This document shows positions 55,549-64,000 of a stretch of 64,000 nucleotides of DNA, one piece after another; position 1 is the first letter of the stretch; the number at the start of each line of letters is the position of its first letter. A program made the translations under genes and the position numbers. Below the pieces are notes generated by a model. That model saw nothing but the letters and a program-made list of their open reading frames with translations, did no database searches and was not told the origin of the DNA. Source of the stretch: Favolaschia claudopus (taxonomy: Eukaryota > Basidiomycota > Agaricomycetes > Agaricales > Mycenaceae); assembly GCA_037176885.1 (NCBI GenBank), contig JAWWNJ010000032.1:62001-126000 (forward strand), given 5' to 3'.

Positions 55549-57366
55549 TTAGGGCGTTCCCGTCTCGGTTTTTTGGTGCCTAGCTGCTAACCACCCCTCC
55601 CATTCTCGTACAGTCGATAGTGTCCGTGCTTCACCAGCCGACCACGATTCAAAGGACACACCGTACACGCCTTCGACAAGTGCGCGTCTCATGAACGGAA
55701 TCAACACTTCGAAATACGCTTGGCCCGCAGCGACAGCCACTTTCTCGTCCTGCCCCTTTGTTTCGTCACATACCCGCCGCACGTATGAGGACAACGCTTC
55801 CCCACCCGCGTCGAGAACGCTGTCCAACACATCTGTCAATTCGCCGAAGATGTCTACAGGTGCGAGCAGGCGTAGTCCATTGAGCGTTCCGAGGAGCGCG
55901 TTTGTAAACTCAGCGATTGGCGGGTAGGAAGCAAGGATTTGGGGAGGTGCGTGTGGGGCACCTGGAGGGTTGGGTGCAGAGGGTACGGGTGGCGCAGCGG
56001 CCAGTGATGAGACGATCAGCCATGTCGACGGAAGAGTCAACTTGACTTTTCGTGTGGTCGAAGAATGGGAGGAAAGTACGGGCGAAAGGGGAGATACGTC
56101 GCCAAGCGCATTCTTGACTGTCTCGGTCCATTTCGCACCCGCGGCCTTCAGCTCTCCGCCAACAGCACTGGAGACGGCGGTACAAAACAAGCCGCCGAGA
56201 AGCCCGCGAAAATCCATTCCTACACGGGCAAAGGCTGTGGCGCAATACGTTAACTGCGTAAGGAGAGAGGGAAGGGATGCGATGGGGACGAGAGGGAGTG
56301 TCTGAGATAGCAGAGGAAGCAGGTGTGACGTTAACGCGTGCGTTGTGTACGTCGTTAATAGCGGGTGCAGGGATGAAAGTGGCGCCGAGGGCGTCGTGGG
56401 TGTTTTCGGTGTTGTGGAGGAAGGCGGCCGCTCGAGGAAAATGGTAGAGAACTGCGTGATGATGTCGTACACGCCTTCTCTCCAGACGTCGATGTATTTT
56501 TTCAAAAACTTGACCATATCTTCCTTTTCCCTGTCCCCGAGACCGGTACCGCCGACAAGGCGCAGTATGTCCCGCGAATGGCCCTCTAGCGACGCCTTCA
56601 AGCACCCTTCCCGTCCGCCAAGAAATGCTAGGGCAATCTGCTCCTCCGAATGAACGCCCCCCTCAGAAGATGAACCAAACATGTCCATCTTGCGCAGGAA
56701 ATTAACAGCCTTCCAGAGTGCTGGTAGTTTGCGATTCGGTTCGTGTAGAGTGGCGAGGAGTGACAGCAGCATCTGTGTTATGGAATTTTGCACTTCCGAC
56801 AGAACCGAGGTGACGATTAGCGGAGGGGTGGATGTGCCAACGGAGAGAGACCGGGCATGAGATGCAAGAGAGAGCGCCTCGGCAAAGTAGCCATTCCGGA
56901 CACAGGTATCAATTAGCATGGGTATCTCGAGAAGGTCGCGTAATTTATCGTGCTGCTCGAGAACGACGCGAGCCTTCCTACGTTCGAGCAAAACATTTTC
57001 GGTACGGTCCCGCCATCCTGACGCGCTGTCTTCGATGGTTGGTAGACTGACGGTGAGCAGGTTGTCTAGCGAGGATTCTAGAGAAGCTAGGGATGCGGAT
57101 AAAGAGCCAGTAGTCTGGTGAAGGGAGAGGAAGGTGGGGTAAGAGGTATGGGTGAGAGAGGTGAGACTGGAAGTCAAATGGTGGGACTGAGTTTGCAACA
57201 CGGTGGGCTCAGCCAAGAGAGTTGGAAGGGGGAGAGTCGTGAGGTGTTCAAGGTATTCATGCGACGAAGTAGTGTTGTGGTTTGGCAGTAGAATTTCGTT
57301 GAGACTGGCGTCGTTGAGTCCATTCGTCTCCGCCGCCATCGCTGCCACTAGAAGAGCATCACTCAA
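55549..57366 (-). CDS. COG8: Conserved oligomeric Golgi complex subunit 8
   Basis: This is a single exon of 605 residues. COG tethers vesicles for retrograde transport within the Golgi. The Dor1/Cog8 lines are visible: YLEHLTTLPLPTL near the N-terminus, SLASLESSLDNLL, HDKLRDLLEIPMLIDTCVRNG-YFAEALSLASHARSL and LLATLHEPNRKLPALWKAVNFLRKM. It is one of only two long intronless genes in the window (with TSF1), apart from the LRR-like gene near the end. It starts next to the gene-poor segment. Confidence 0.92.
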   Translation of the reverse strand: MSDALLVAAMAAETNGLNDASLNEILLPNHNTTSSHEYLEHLTTLPLPTLLAEPTVLQTQSHHLTSSLTSLTHTSYPTFLSLHQTTGSLSASLASLESSLDNLLTVSLPTIEDSASGWRDRTENVLLERRKARVVLEQHDKLRDLLEIPMLIDTCVRNGYFAEALSLASHARSLSVGTSTPPLIVTSVLSEVQNSITQMLLSLLATLHEPNRKLPALWKAVNFLRKMDMFGSSSEGGVHSEEQIALAFLGGREGCLKASLEGHSRDILRLVGGTGLGDREKEDMVKFLKKYIDVWREGVYDIITQFSTIFLERPPSSTTPKTPTTPSAPLSSLHPLLTTYTTHALTSHLLPLLSQTLPLVPIASLPSLLTQLTYCATAFARVGMDFRGLLGGLFCTAVSSAVGGELKAAGAKWTETVKNALGDVSPLSPVLSSHSSTTRKVKLTLPSTWLIVSSLAAAPPVPSAPNPPGAPHAPPQILASYPPIAEFTNALLGTLNGLRLLAPVDIFGELTDVLDSVLDAGGEALSSYVRRVCDETKGQDEKVAVAAGQAYFEVLIPFMRRALVEGVYGVSFESWSAGEARTLSTVREWEGWLAARHQKTETGTP

Positions 57367-60300
57367 TTCTCACGCTTTGTGATGCGCTTCCTACTCTCAC
57401 CTCGAGCGAGTCCCAACGACGCAAAGAACAGCAATAAGGTCTCTGAATCGTATCGGCCATTCCTCTGGAGTGATATTGCTGTGAAACCTTTTCGAAGACG
57501 TGCAAACCCTGGATGTTGTCCAGAATTACTCTGTCGAAACCCAACTCCAGATTCAGAAGCCTCGAGAATTCTTGTACTTTCCTGGGATACCGCAAATCAA
57601 CGAAGGCTGCCTTCTGTATTTACTGGTACCTGCATTAGGCACAAGATCTCCTCCGCGTGGGGGCTGTTGAATTACGTCGAGAAGTCCTTGAACGAACACC
57701 AGGCTATGTGCCTCACGAACGCAAACCTCAAGATCTCTCTGACATTTCTTCGAAACGCGGAAAGCTTAATACACATGAAGTCGTACGTCAAAGACGAGGG
57801 GGGACGTTATCGAATCTCTCCTGCCACTCATTATCAAGTCTCATGTCCGTGGCTGGTGCATGTTGTTGCTTCTCCTACGCACCAGTGACCTTCGCCCAAT
57901 ACTTCTTTGGGGCTGGGCAAGGGACCATAGAATTCTGTGTCAACGATGGTCACGGAACAAGGATGCACCATCTTATCACGACGGGTTAAAAAATTGAACA
58001 TCTATTTTTTGTGAAAGTAGGGAATGCTGAATTCTGTGTGGCCACGACGGTCAGCCCGCCCCGTCGAAACCATCCTACTGGATGCCCGTGGTGGAGTGTT
58101 TCCAATGCCGACTAATGGTCATGGAAACCCGCTTCCCGACGATCGCATTACGCACTGTGCTTGGAAGCGCAACCCGACCCTGGATCGACGTTGCCCGCCG
58201 TTATCTAGAGCTCCAGAGCCTGCGGCGGCCCTGAACGTGGAATCAACGCGTCGATCGTTTGTCTCGTCTCCCTCAATAGTTTTTGCAGCTCCGAATTGAT
58301 GTTTGACCATCGTCTACCGACATCGCTCCAGGGGCGCTTTGGTTACCGGTCTACAGCGTTCGCGGGGTAAACATTGCGCGAGACGGCATTTGAATGTGCG
58401 GTCAGGGCGGGGGAAGGGCCGCCACGGATATTGCGGTTTTATTGTAAAGCCGCAGACGCCAGTCCTTGGGGGAATTTTAGAGGGCCACTGGCACTAACGG
58501 CAACTATTTTATCGCTGGACTGCTAAGACAGATGCGATCCTACGGACTTTGCGGCGTACACATTGCACAATGGAATGTCGGCAGCCCGGTGTTTATCGAA
58601 GGGGTTCTAATTGAATTGTCTCTGGCCTCCGGATTAAAAGTTCCCGCGCTTGTTTCCCTGAGTATTGCTGAATGCCTGGAATGATTATCCTGTTACCTCT
58701 CCCACGAAAAAAATCAAGTTATCCTATACACCACACCAAGTGACCAAAAAGACATCCCACGTCCCAGGGTACAACGGTATACCCCGTGCCGCTGGATTCG
58801 GATCCTTCTTGGGGCTCTCTTCATAAAAAGTGTGCATGTCGCCATAGAAATGACGGGAAAGGTTTTGGGTTTTGAAAAACGTCACCAAATAGGATCAGGC
58901 ACATCGTACACCACAAAATAACATATGTTTTTGTGGCTCCATTCGTTGCGCGTATCTCCGTCGTATTTCCCACTCCGTTTGCGCTGGCGCAATTCGTATA
59001 TGGAAAAAATGAACGGGGTAGAGGTGGAAATTGTCAAAGCGTTTCCCTCCGCCCGAAAAGGAGATTGAACTTGAGAGATAGAAAGAGACTTTTTGGCAGT
59101 TGGCTTCTTCCTCTTCGAACAAACTTCGAACTTCTTCATTTTTTTCTGCCGCGCCACCGTTGTAGCCGAATCTCCGCGAGGAAATGCCGAAATGTCAAGT
59201 TTCGCGGAGGTAGATCACGGAAAACATATCCCCTTTCATTGGAGGTCGGTGAATTGACTGTAAGATGTTGAAGCAAATTTTGGAAAACGGAAAGACAGTG
59301 GAGAGACGATCTTTGGCAAGTCATAAACGAGAGGGTCAAGTACGGGGCTACGCTGGGCGATACCCGCGCACCTACATGTCCGCCAAATATGTTTCCCACA
59401 CCTCACAGACTCGAACGCGTGGCAAATTTAGCGAGTCGTTTTGACAGCGACGGCCCTCCGAGACTTTCGGTCAACGTCACTATTGCACTGCATTCAATTT
59501 TCTCTCTGAGCGGAACACCACCGAATGGTGTTGTTTTAAAGAAGAAAAAAAAAACAATTTTATTACATATGCTGACCTATACATTGATCCGTTGCAAAGC
59601 AGCCTCAGGTTGGCCTCGGACCGCGCGCCTGACAATGACATATGGGCGCGGGCTTGTCGTTGTTTTTTTCTCATTGTTCGCAGGATTGTCCCAAGGAATT
59701 GCCGGTGAAACAAGACAAGTCAGAGGAGGGGAATGGAAACAACTGTTCATATGCACAGCAAGCCCGGCGGGCGCCGTGTATGTATGATTCGGTCAGCGAT
59801 TCGGGTTCCGGTTTGATAGGTAATAAATATAATCGTATCTCGGGGTCGTAGATGGAACGGGCGGGCGGGTGTTGGTCCTTTGATTCTTGAATCTCCGCTG
59901 TTGATTCTTGATTTGAGCGCTGCGGCCACTACTGCGCACATCCCGCTCCTCGGAGGGGAGGGGGGGTTGATGATTCGTATTCATCTTGGACTTTCTGGAT
60001 ATCTACGATGAAATCAATAGATGTAGTTGGTGTAGTTGAAGACGCATGCCAACGCATCATACCATTCGACCCAGAAGCTGTTCCTCGTATTGCAATGCAT
60101 CACAGTTCCGATTTTGTCTCGCAGGCTATTCCTATCCATTCTTTTTCATCGAGCATCAATGATACACGTCGACAGCCAACAGCAGGCCGAACTGGACAGC
60201 AGCAGAACCGGGTGTAGTTGCTCGTCGCAGGGCCATAGAAGTAAAGTTATGTATAGGATTTGCAGACAAGATGCGAGCGTGATTGTGGTCCGAATAGCAA

Positions 60301-61651
60301 GAGTTTATTGACCCAGTTGAGATGGAGTGGAATGTCCGTTCTATCATCCCAGGTGGGTTGATTAATGATGGGAGAGTTGCACGCAGCGAGGATAATGGTA
60401 TCATGGTACGAGGTCAATCCGGGCGGCCAGTCGCGGGGGATGAGCGGTGGCGTTGTCTCTAGCATTGAAAGCTAAATGGCTTCGACGAAGGATTGATAGA
60501 GGAAAAAGGTTTCATCTCCCGCATGATTTGGTGGCAGAGCATGTTGATTCGTTGAACCTGGATCAGGGACCGAGGACAGATCAGAAGCTATGCATGTCCG
60601 CACGTCCGAGAACAAGTCTTGGTGTAATATGTTTGCGCAAGTCCAAGCAGTCCGTAGCGGCACATCAGTAACGGCGATTGCTCTTGAAAGCGGAATGGGG
60701 CGCCGAAGACGACAATAAATGTCAAACGAGCGGGATGTAACCAGTGAGCCGCGCATAAAGTTCTAGTGGTCCACTTAGAACCGACATTTCTTCTAGATCG
60801 CGGCGCACAGAGGTATCAAGCCAAACGGCGATTCAAGTAGAGAGACGAGCAAACGTTGAAGAGCAAAGCATCCGTTGAAGGCGGGACACGTTGCAAGTTA
60901 TACTGAGGGTCGACCACGAAATCGCAGAGGAGAATAATCCAAAAGAAAAGCATGTATTCGGCGTGTTAGTGAGCGGGACTATAACCGGCCGTGAATATCG
61001 TGTGCTGTCAGACGAGATTTACGTTGGGGGGGCGAGATTAAAAAGTAGGCGAAGTGTAGTGCAAGCAGGAGGTGAAGACGAGAAGATGCGATTAGACTAT
61101 CCGGCACAAGAATGGCGGAGACGGGTGGACCATAAACAGCCAGTTGAATCCAGATGGGGTTGTAGGCGCATGCAGGTTCGAGTTTTTATTGTCTTTTAGG
61201 CGGCCGATCTTAATACTTTACGACATCGAAAATAATGGAGAGACATTGCTTGGAAGCGATGGGAGAGGTCCTCTGACGACGGTCAAGTGAGAGATAGACC
61301 CGGATGATAATATTCAGCATAGATTCGCGTTTTTTTTTCTCTGAGAGTCGCTGGTCATAGACTTGTCATGGACAATCTCTGCGACCGCCGCATCCCGAAC
61401 GGCAGAGGCAGTTGATCTAGTTTCAGCGGCAGTGAGAATGACATATTCCCTTGGACTTTTTGAGCAAATGGGGAGGCGGGTTGGTGGCGGTTAAGGTTTA
61501 TGGCAGGAATCGAGATTAGAGTGACGGGATTCTCACGCTTACTTCGAGTCAATGTCTCGGACACAGGTCTATTGTTGTGCTTTGCTCCGATCCACACATA
61601 TAAGACCCACTCGGAACGCTTTACAATGTCGGTTGCTGCCCCACCCTCACC
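57367..61651. other. Gene-poor segment of 4.3 kb
   Basis: I find no gene here that I can support. Plus-strand frames at 57379-57888 (169 codons) and 57657-57989 overlap in different frames, have no domain, and lie in the COG8 promoter. Frames at 58024-58299, 58933-59271, 59389-59787 and 60891-61199 are likewise anonymous. The sequence changes character along the segment: AT-rich tracts near 58680-58900 and 59540-59570, then purine-rich runs near 60880-61200. No tRNA, rRNA, tandem repeat or inverted-end element was seen. It could hold long UTRs, non-coding RNA genes or decayed elements. Confidence 0.4.
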
Positions 61652-62923
61652 ATGTTTCTTTCCCTTTACGAGTTGTTCTTTCCCCAACGCGCTGACGCCA
61701 CTTCTACTTCTACTTCCGCCACCGTACAGTCGCGACGCAGCCCCCGTCTCCCTCTTGAGCTAGCCCTCAACATCATCGAACAGGCTTGCTATGATCTTCA
61801 ATCTTTGGACGCAGAGCGCGCCCATCTTCTCAGCCAATGTGCGCTCGTGTGCCGCGACTGGTCGGTCTCTGCGCAGAAACTCTTGTTCACTTCGGTCAAC
61901 CTCGCGACCCAGGCATCCTGCGATGCCTTCCTCACCGCTGTGGATCGCGCCACACCACGCGGATGCATGCTCGGTGACGCCGTCGTGTGCATGAAGGTCG
62001 TTCTGGACCACAATCAGCCCCTCGGTCTTTCACAGCAGTCCTTCGCTCATGCCGTCATTGCATGCCCCAAGCTGTCTGAGCTTGGCCTCGCGCTCTATGG
62101 GTGTGCTTCCCCGGGTAATGACGAGGTGGGACTTCCCGACGTTTTACGTATGCAGCGGCCAGCACCCTCGTTCGACGAGACCACCCTCGAGTTATTGAGG
62201 CAGTCTTCTGCCATCGTTGCCCTCGACTTTAGCAACTGGTCGGAAAACCACCTCTCAGTCACCCAGCTTCTCGATGTCTGGCCGTCGCTCAAGTCCCTCC
62301 GCATCAGTGGGACACCACCTAATCTGCCGTCGACCTCGCTCGAGCCGTTCCCTTGTTCTCTGGGGGAACTGCGGATGAACTTCCAGACCTCCCCGTCCGT
62401 GGATTTCATGAAGTGGTTGCTGCATAATTCCACCCGCAGTCTTCGCGTTCTGGAACTTGAACGCGAAGCATCCTTCGAGCTCCTCGACTACTTGGCAGAG
62501 GCACACGGGGAAACCCTCCGTTCGCTCACGCTCCCCGCCTGCACCTCGTACGAGCATGCGCAGGCTGTCCAAAAATGCGCACAGCTCGGCAAACTAAGGA
62601 TGGACAACCCGTTCGTTGTCCCTTCGCTGTACAAGCGCCTACCTGCCGGACTCGAGCATGTCGCGCTTACTTTGGATCATTCCACGGTTCTGCAACCTGT
62701 CGTCGATGCCGTTCGCGCCGCCGAGTCATTGAAAGCTGTCACGCTGCATCTGTGGGAGAGCGGCGACCTCAACCCACAGCTCCCCGTCTTGAAGCTTGCG
62801 TGCGCCTATCGCGGCGTAGAGCTCAAGATGACCAAGGACATTCGCTTGTTCCGGTCACTCGCTGTAGGTTATCATCTTCCGGTCTCCGATTCCCCGCGCT
62901 TATTTCATTTCATAGTGAGTTGA
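61652..62923 (+). CDS. F-box/LRR-like protein of the Agaricomycete type
   Basis: This is an open frame of 423 codons. After a short Thr/Ser stretch comes RRSPRLPLELALNIIEQACYD, which fits the LPxElxxxIle start of an F-box, and CALVCRDWSVSAQKLLFTSVN, its typical second half (about residues 32-85). The remainder has loosely repeated Leu-rich units (CPKLSELGLALYG, WPSLKSLRISG, SLRVLELERE, TLRSLTLPA, LGKLRMDN). Such proteins are numerous in mushroom genomes and their targets are unknown. The last 20 codons after FRSLAV look less protein-like, so a 3' intron may be missed. Confidence 0.75.
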   Translation: MFLSLYELFFPQRADATSTSTSATVQSRRSPRLPLELALNIIEQACYDLQSLDAERAHLLSQCALVCRDWSVSAQKLLFTSVNLATQASCDAFLTAVDRATPRGCMLGDAVVCMKVVLDHNQPLGLSQQSFAHAVIACPKLSELGLALYGCASPGNDEVGLPDVLRMQRPAPSFDETTLELLRQSSAIVALDFSNWSENHLSVTQLLDVWPSLKSLRISGTPPNLPSTSLEPFPCSLGELRMNFQTSPSVDFMKWLLHNSTRSLRVLELEREASFELLDYLAEAHGETLRSLTLPACTSYEHAQAVQKCAQLGKLRMDNPFVVPSLYKRLPAGLEHVALTLDHSTVLQPVVDAVRAAESLKAVTLHLWESGDLNPQLPVLKLACAYRGVELKMTKDIRLFRSLAVGYHLPVSDSPRLFHFIVS

Positions 62924-63703
62924 CCGCAACATATTACATTACGCCCATTGTACTCCCTCGAGGACACGACCTCCGTTCATGCGCCATTTCCGAAACGTAC
63001 CCGCATACACATTGTATTATTGCCGACACCGACATCCATTTACGACTTCATGACGGCCACGCTACACGCTGTATATTACCATTCTCCACCACATGGCTCG
63101 TTTTCATTCCCGCTCATCATCATTATTTATCAACTGCAGCATCACATCGCATTCCTACAGTATTTTATCATAAATTTCTGGAAGCACTGGATGGCACCAA
63201 CCACACCCGCATTCGCATTCCTCCCCCACATCTCAACCAACTTACATCCATATATATTCGTTATTATTACCGCTTCTTGATAATGGGTCCTTCACTATAC
63301 TGGACCCGGGACTAAAATTGCGCTTTCCACGTAGACTTCTGCTATTCGCACTTACTTATTATTCGCCATACTATTGCCCCCCTTTGTAGCATTCTTTCGA
63401 TTTCACATAGTGCTAGTACCTTTCGCTTGAATGCAACAGGTTACTCCCATATTTGCGCTGCGTGAAAAATAGCAACAAAAGGCGACCCGAATGTGGAACG
63501 GAATTGCCAAAGGGCTGCGTTGGACTAGGCTCGGACCAGCACTTTACTTTCGGTATCACCTTCAGTAAAATTCCTCCCCGTGAAAGTACCAGCGAGAGAT
63601 TGGTTCGAGTCTAGCGTTGGACGCTGGTCGCTGTTTTGCAGATGATTGCACAGCCACTCTTCCCACAATTAGCGGCACAGCAAAGGTTTGGACTGCTACA
63701 GTC
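62924..63703. other. Intergenic, nothing recognised
   Basis: This 780-bp region lies between the LRR-like gene and the next start. The first half is AT-rich with ATTAC/CATC words, probably 3' UTR. A plus-strand frame extending from 62575 to 63315 is a shadow of the LRR gene that runs on by chance. Confidence 0.45.
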
Positions 63704-64000
63704 ATGTCCTCACTCTCCTCTGTCGTATCCACCCTCGTCCGCGCTCAGATGGGCACATCGGTCCCAGCACAGGTCACCGACGACGAGCTCGACAAAGCCG
63801 TCGCAGAACTAATACTCAAAGAGGCAAAGAAGAAGGCCGAACGCTTTGGCCAGGATGGTATTCGGGCGTATCTTCGAAGCGGATTGTACGTGCACCATCC
63901 ACATCATTGCAAGAAACCCCAACTAACCATCTGCCAACCTACAGGTCTGACAGTAACGCCCCACGAACGAACAAACGCTTCCTGTCGTCCATCATTCGGA
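63704..64000 (+). CDS. Start of an unidentified gene, cut by the window end
   Basis: Exon 1 is 63704-63885 and exon 2 starts at 63945 after a 59-bp intron. The visible 79 residues start MSSLSSVVSTLV and continue with a charged helix (LDKAVAELILKEAKKKAERFG) and IRAYLRSGL-SDSNAPRTNKRFLSSII. The splice phases agree and the frame is open to the edge. No family is recognised from this short piece. Confidence 0.65.
   Translation, partial: MSSLSSVVSTLVRAQMGTSVPAQVTDDELDKAVAELILKEAKKKAERFGQDGIRAYLRSGLYVHHPHHCKKPQLTICQPTGLTVTPHERTNASCRPSFG

Noticed and set aside
57379..57888. Plus-strand frame of 169 codons next to COG8.
   Set aside because: No domain, a competing frame overlaps it, and it overlaps the COG8 start region; composition is not clearly coding.
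61160..61200. GGTTCGAG motif considered as a tRNA B box; a similar one lies near 63610.
   Set aside because: No A box or cloverleaf can be built at the right distance in either place.
62575..63315. Plus-strand frame of 246 codons at the end of the LRR-like gene.
   Set aside because: It is a shadow in another frame of the F-box/LRR gene followed by AT-rich non-coding sequence.
1..64000. CRISPR arrays, rRNA genes, bacterial-type operons and secondary-metabolite backbone genes.
   Set aside because: None seen; the window is eukaryotic nuclear DNA and no PKS, NRPS or terpene synthase motif appears.

Overview
The window is nuclear DNA of a filamentous basidiomycete, most likely an Agaricomycete. 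Genes lie close together on both strands and are cut by many introns of 45-60 bases with CTRAY-type branch points. The protein families also point that way: a BRCA2/Brh2 homologue, a SLIP-GC-type GTPase, a seven-helix protein of the DUF6533 type, a G-alpha subunit with a large insertion, and an extracellular intradiol dioxygenase relative. I rebuilt the splice structures by hand. A model is called firm when exon phases close and the protein reads through the family motifs.

Layout. 1-5.4 kb: 3' end of a BRCA2-like recombination gene, then a Boi/Pob1 polarity scaffold. 5.6-12.5 kb: mitochondrial processing peptidase alpha, alkaline ceramidase, mitochondrial EF-Ts and the H/ACA snoRNP factor NAF1. 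12.5-13.2 kb: a MITE-like insertion holding telomere-like repeats and a tRNA-like segment. 13.4-24.7 kb: an ACT-domain protein, a Sas4-like chromatin protein, a predicted mitochondrial protein, the palmitoyltransferase PFA4, a WG/GW-repeat coiled-coil protein and an RSC4-like double-bromodomain protein. 25-37 kb: delta-9 desaturase, an FMN-oxidase-fold protein, a small acidic protein, CutC, an F-box protein, a DUF6533-type membrane protein and ALG9. 37.2-41.4 kb: a 36-exon dynamin-like GTPase. 41.7-47.1 kb: a secreted dioxygenase-like protein and a single-pass glycoprotein. 47.2-47.4 kb: a second MITE. 47.8-57.4 kb: G-alpha, RidA/Mmf1, proteasome alpha-5, an inositol-monophosphatase-like enzyme, an unidentified membrane protein and COG8. 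57.4-61.6 kb is gene-poor. An LRR/F-box-like gene and the start of an unidentified gene close the window.

Most genes are unrelated housekeeping genes; I see no operon-like cluster or secondary-metabolite cluster. Close head-to-head pairs (TSF1/NAF1, 97 bp; PUP2/IMPase, 80 bp) probably share promoters, and several pairs converge within 60-120 bp.

The most striking signal is in the splicing. Several genes read correctly only if exons of 2, 3, 5, 6, 7 or 8 nt are spliced in. These include a 2-nt exon completing the first glycine of a Walker A loop and a 3-nt exon encoding one histidine of the desaturase's third histidine box. In addition, about 9 of roughly 170 modelled introns need a GC donor, often GCAAGT. 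Other notable items are a G-alpha with Ala in place of the catalytic Gln, a dioxygenase relative that has lost its metal ligands, and a GW-repeat protein that could bind Argonaute.
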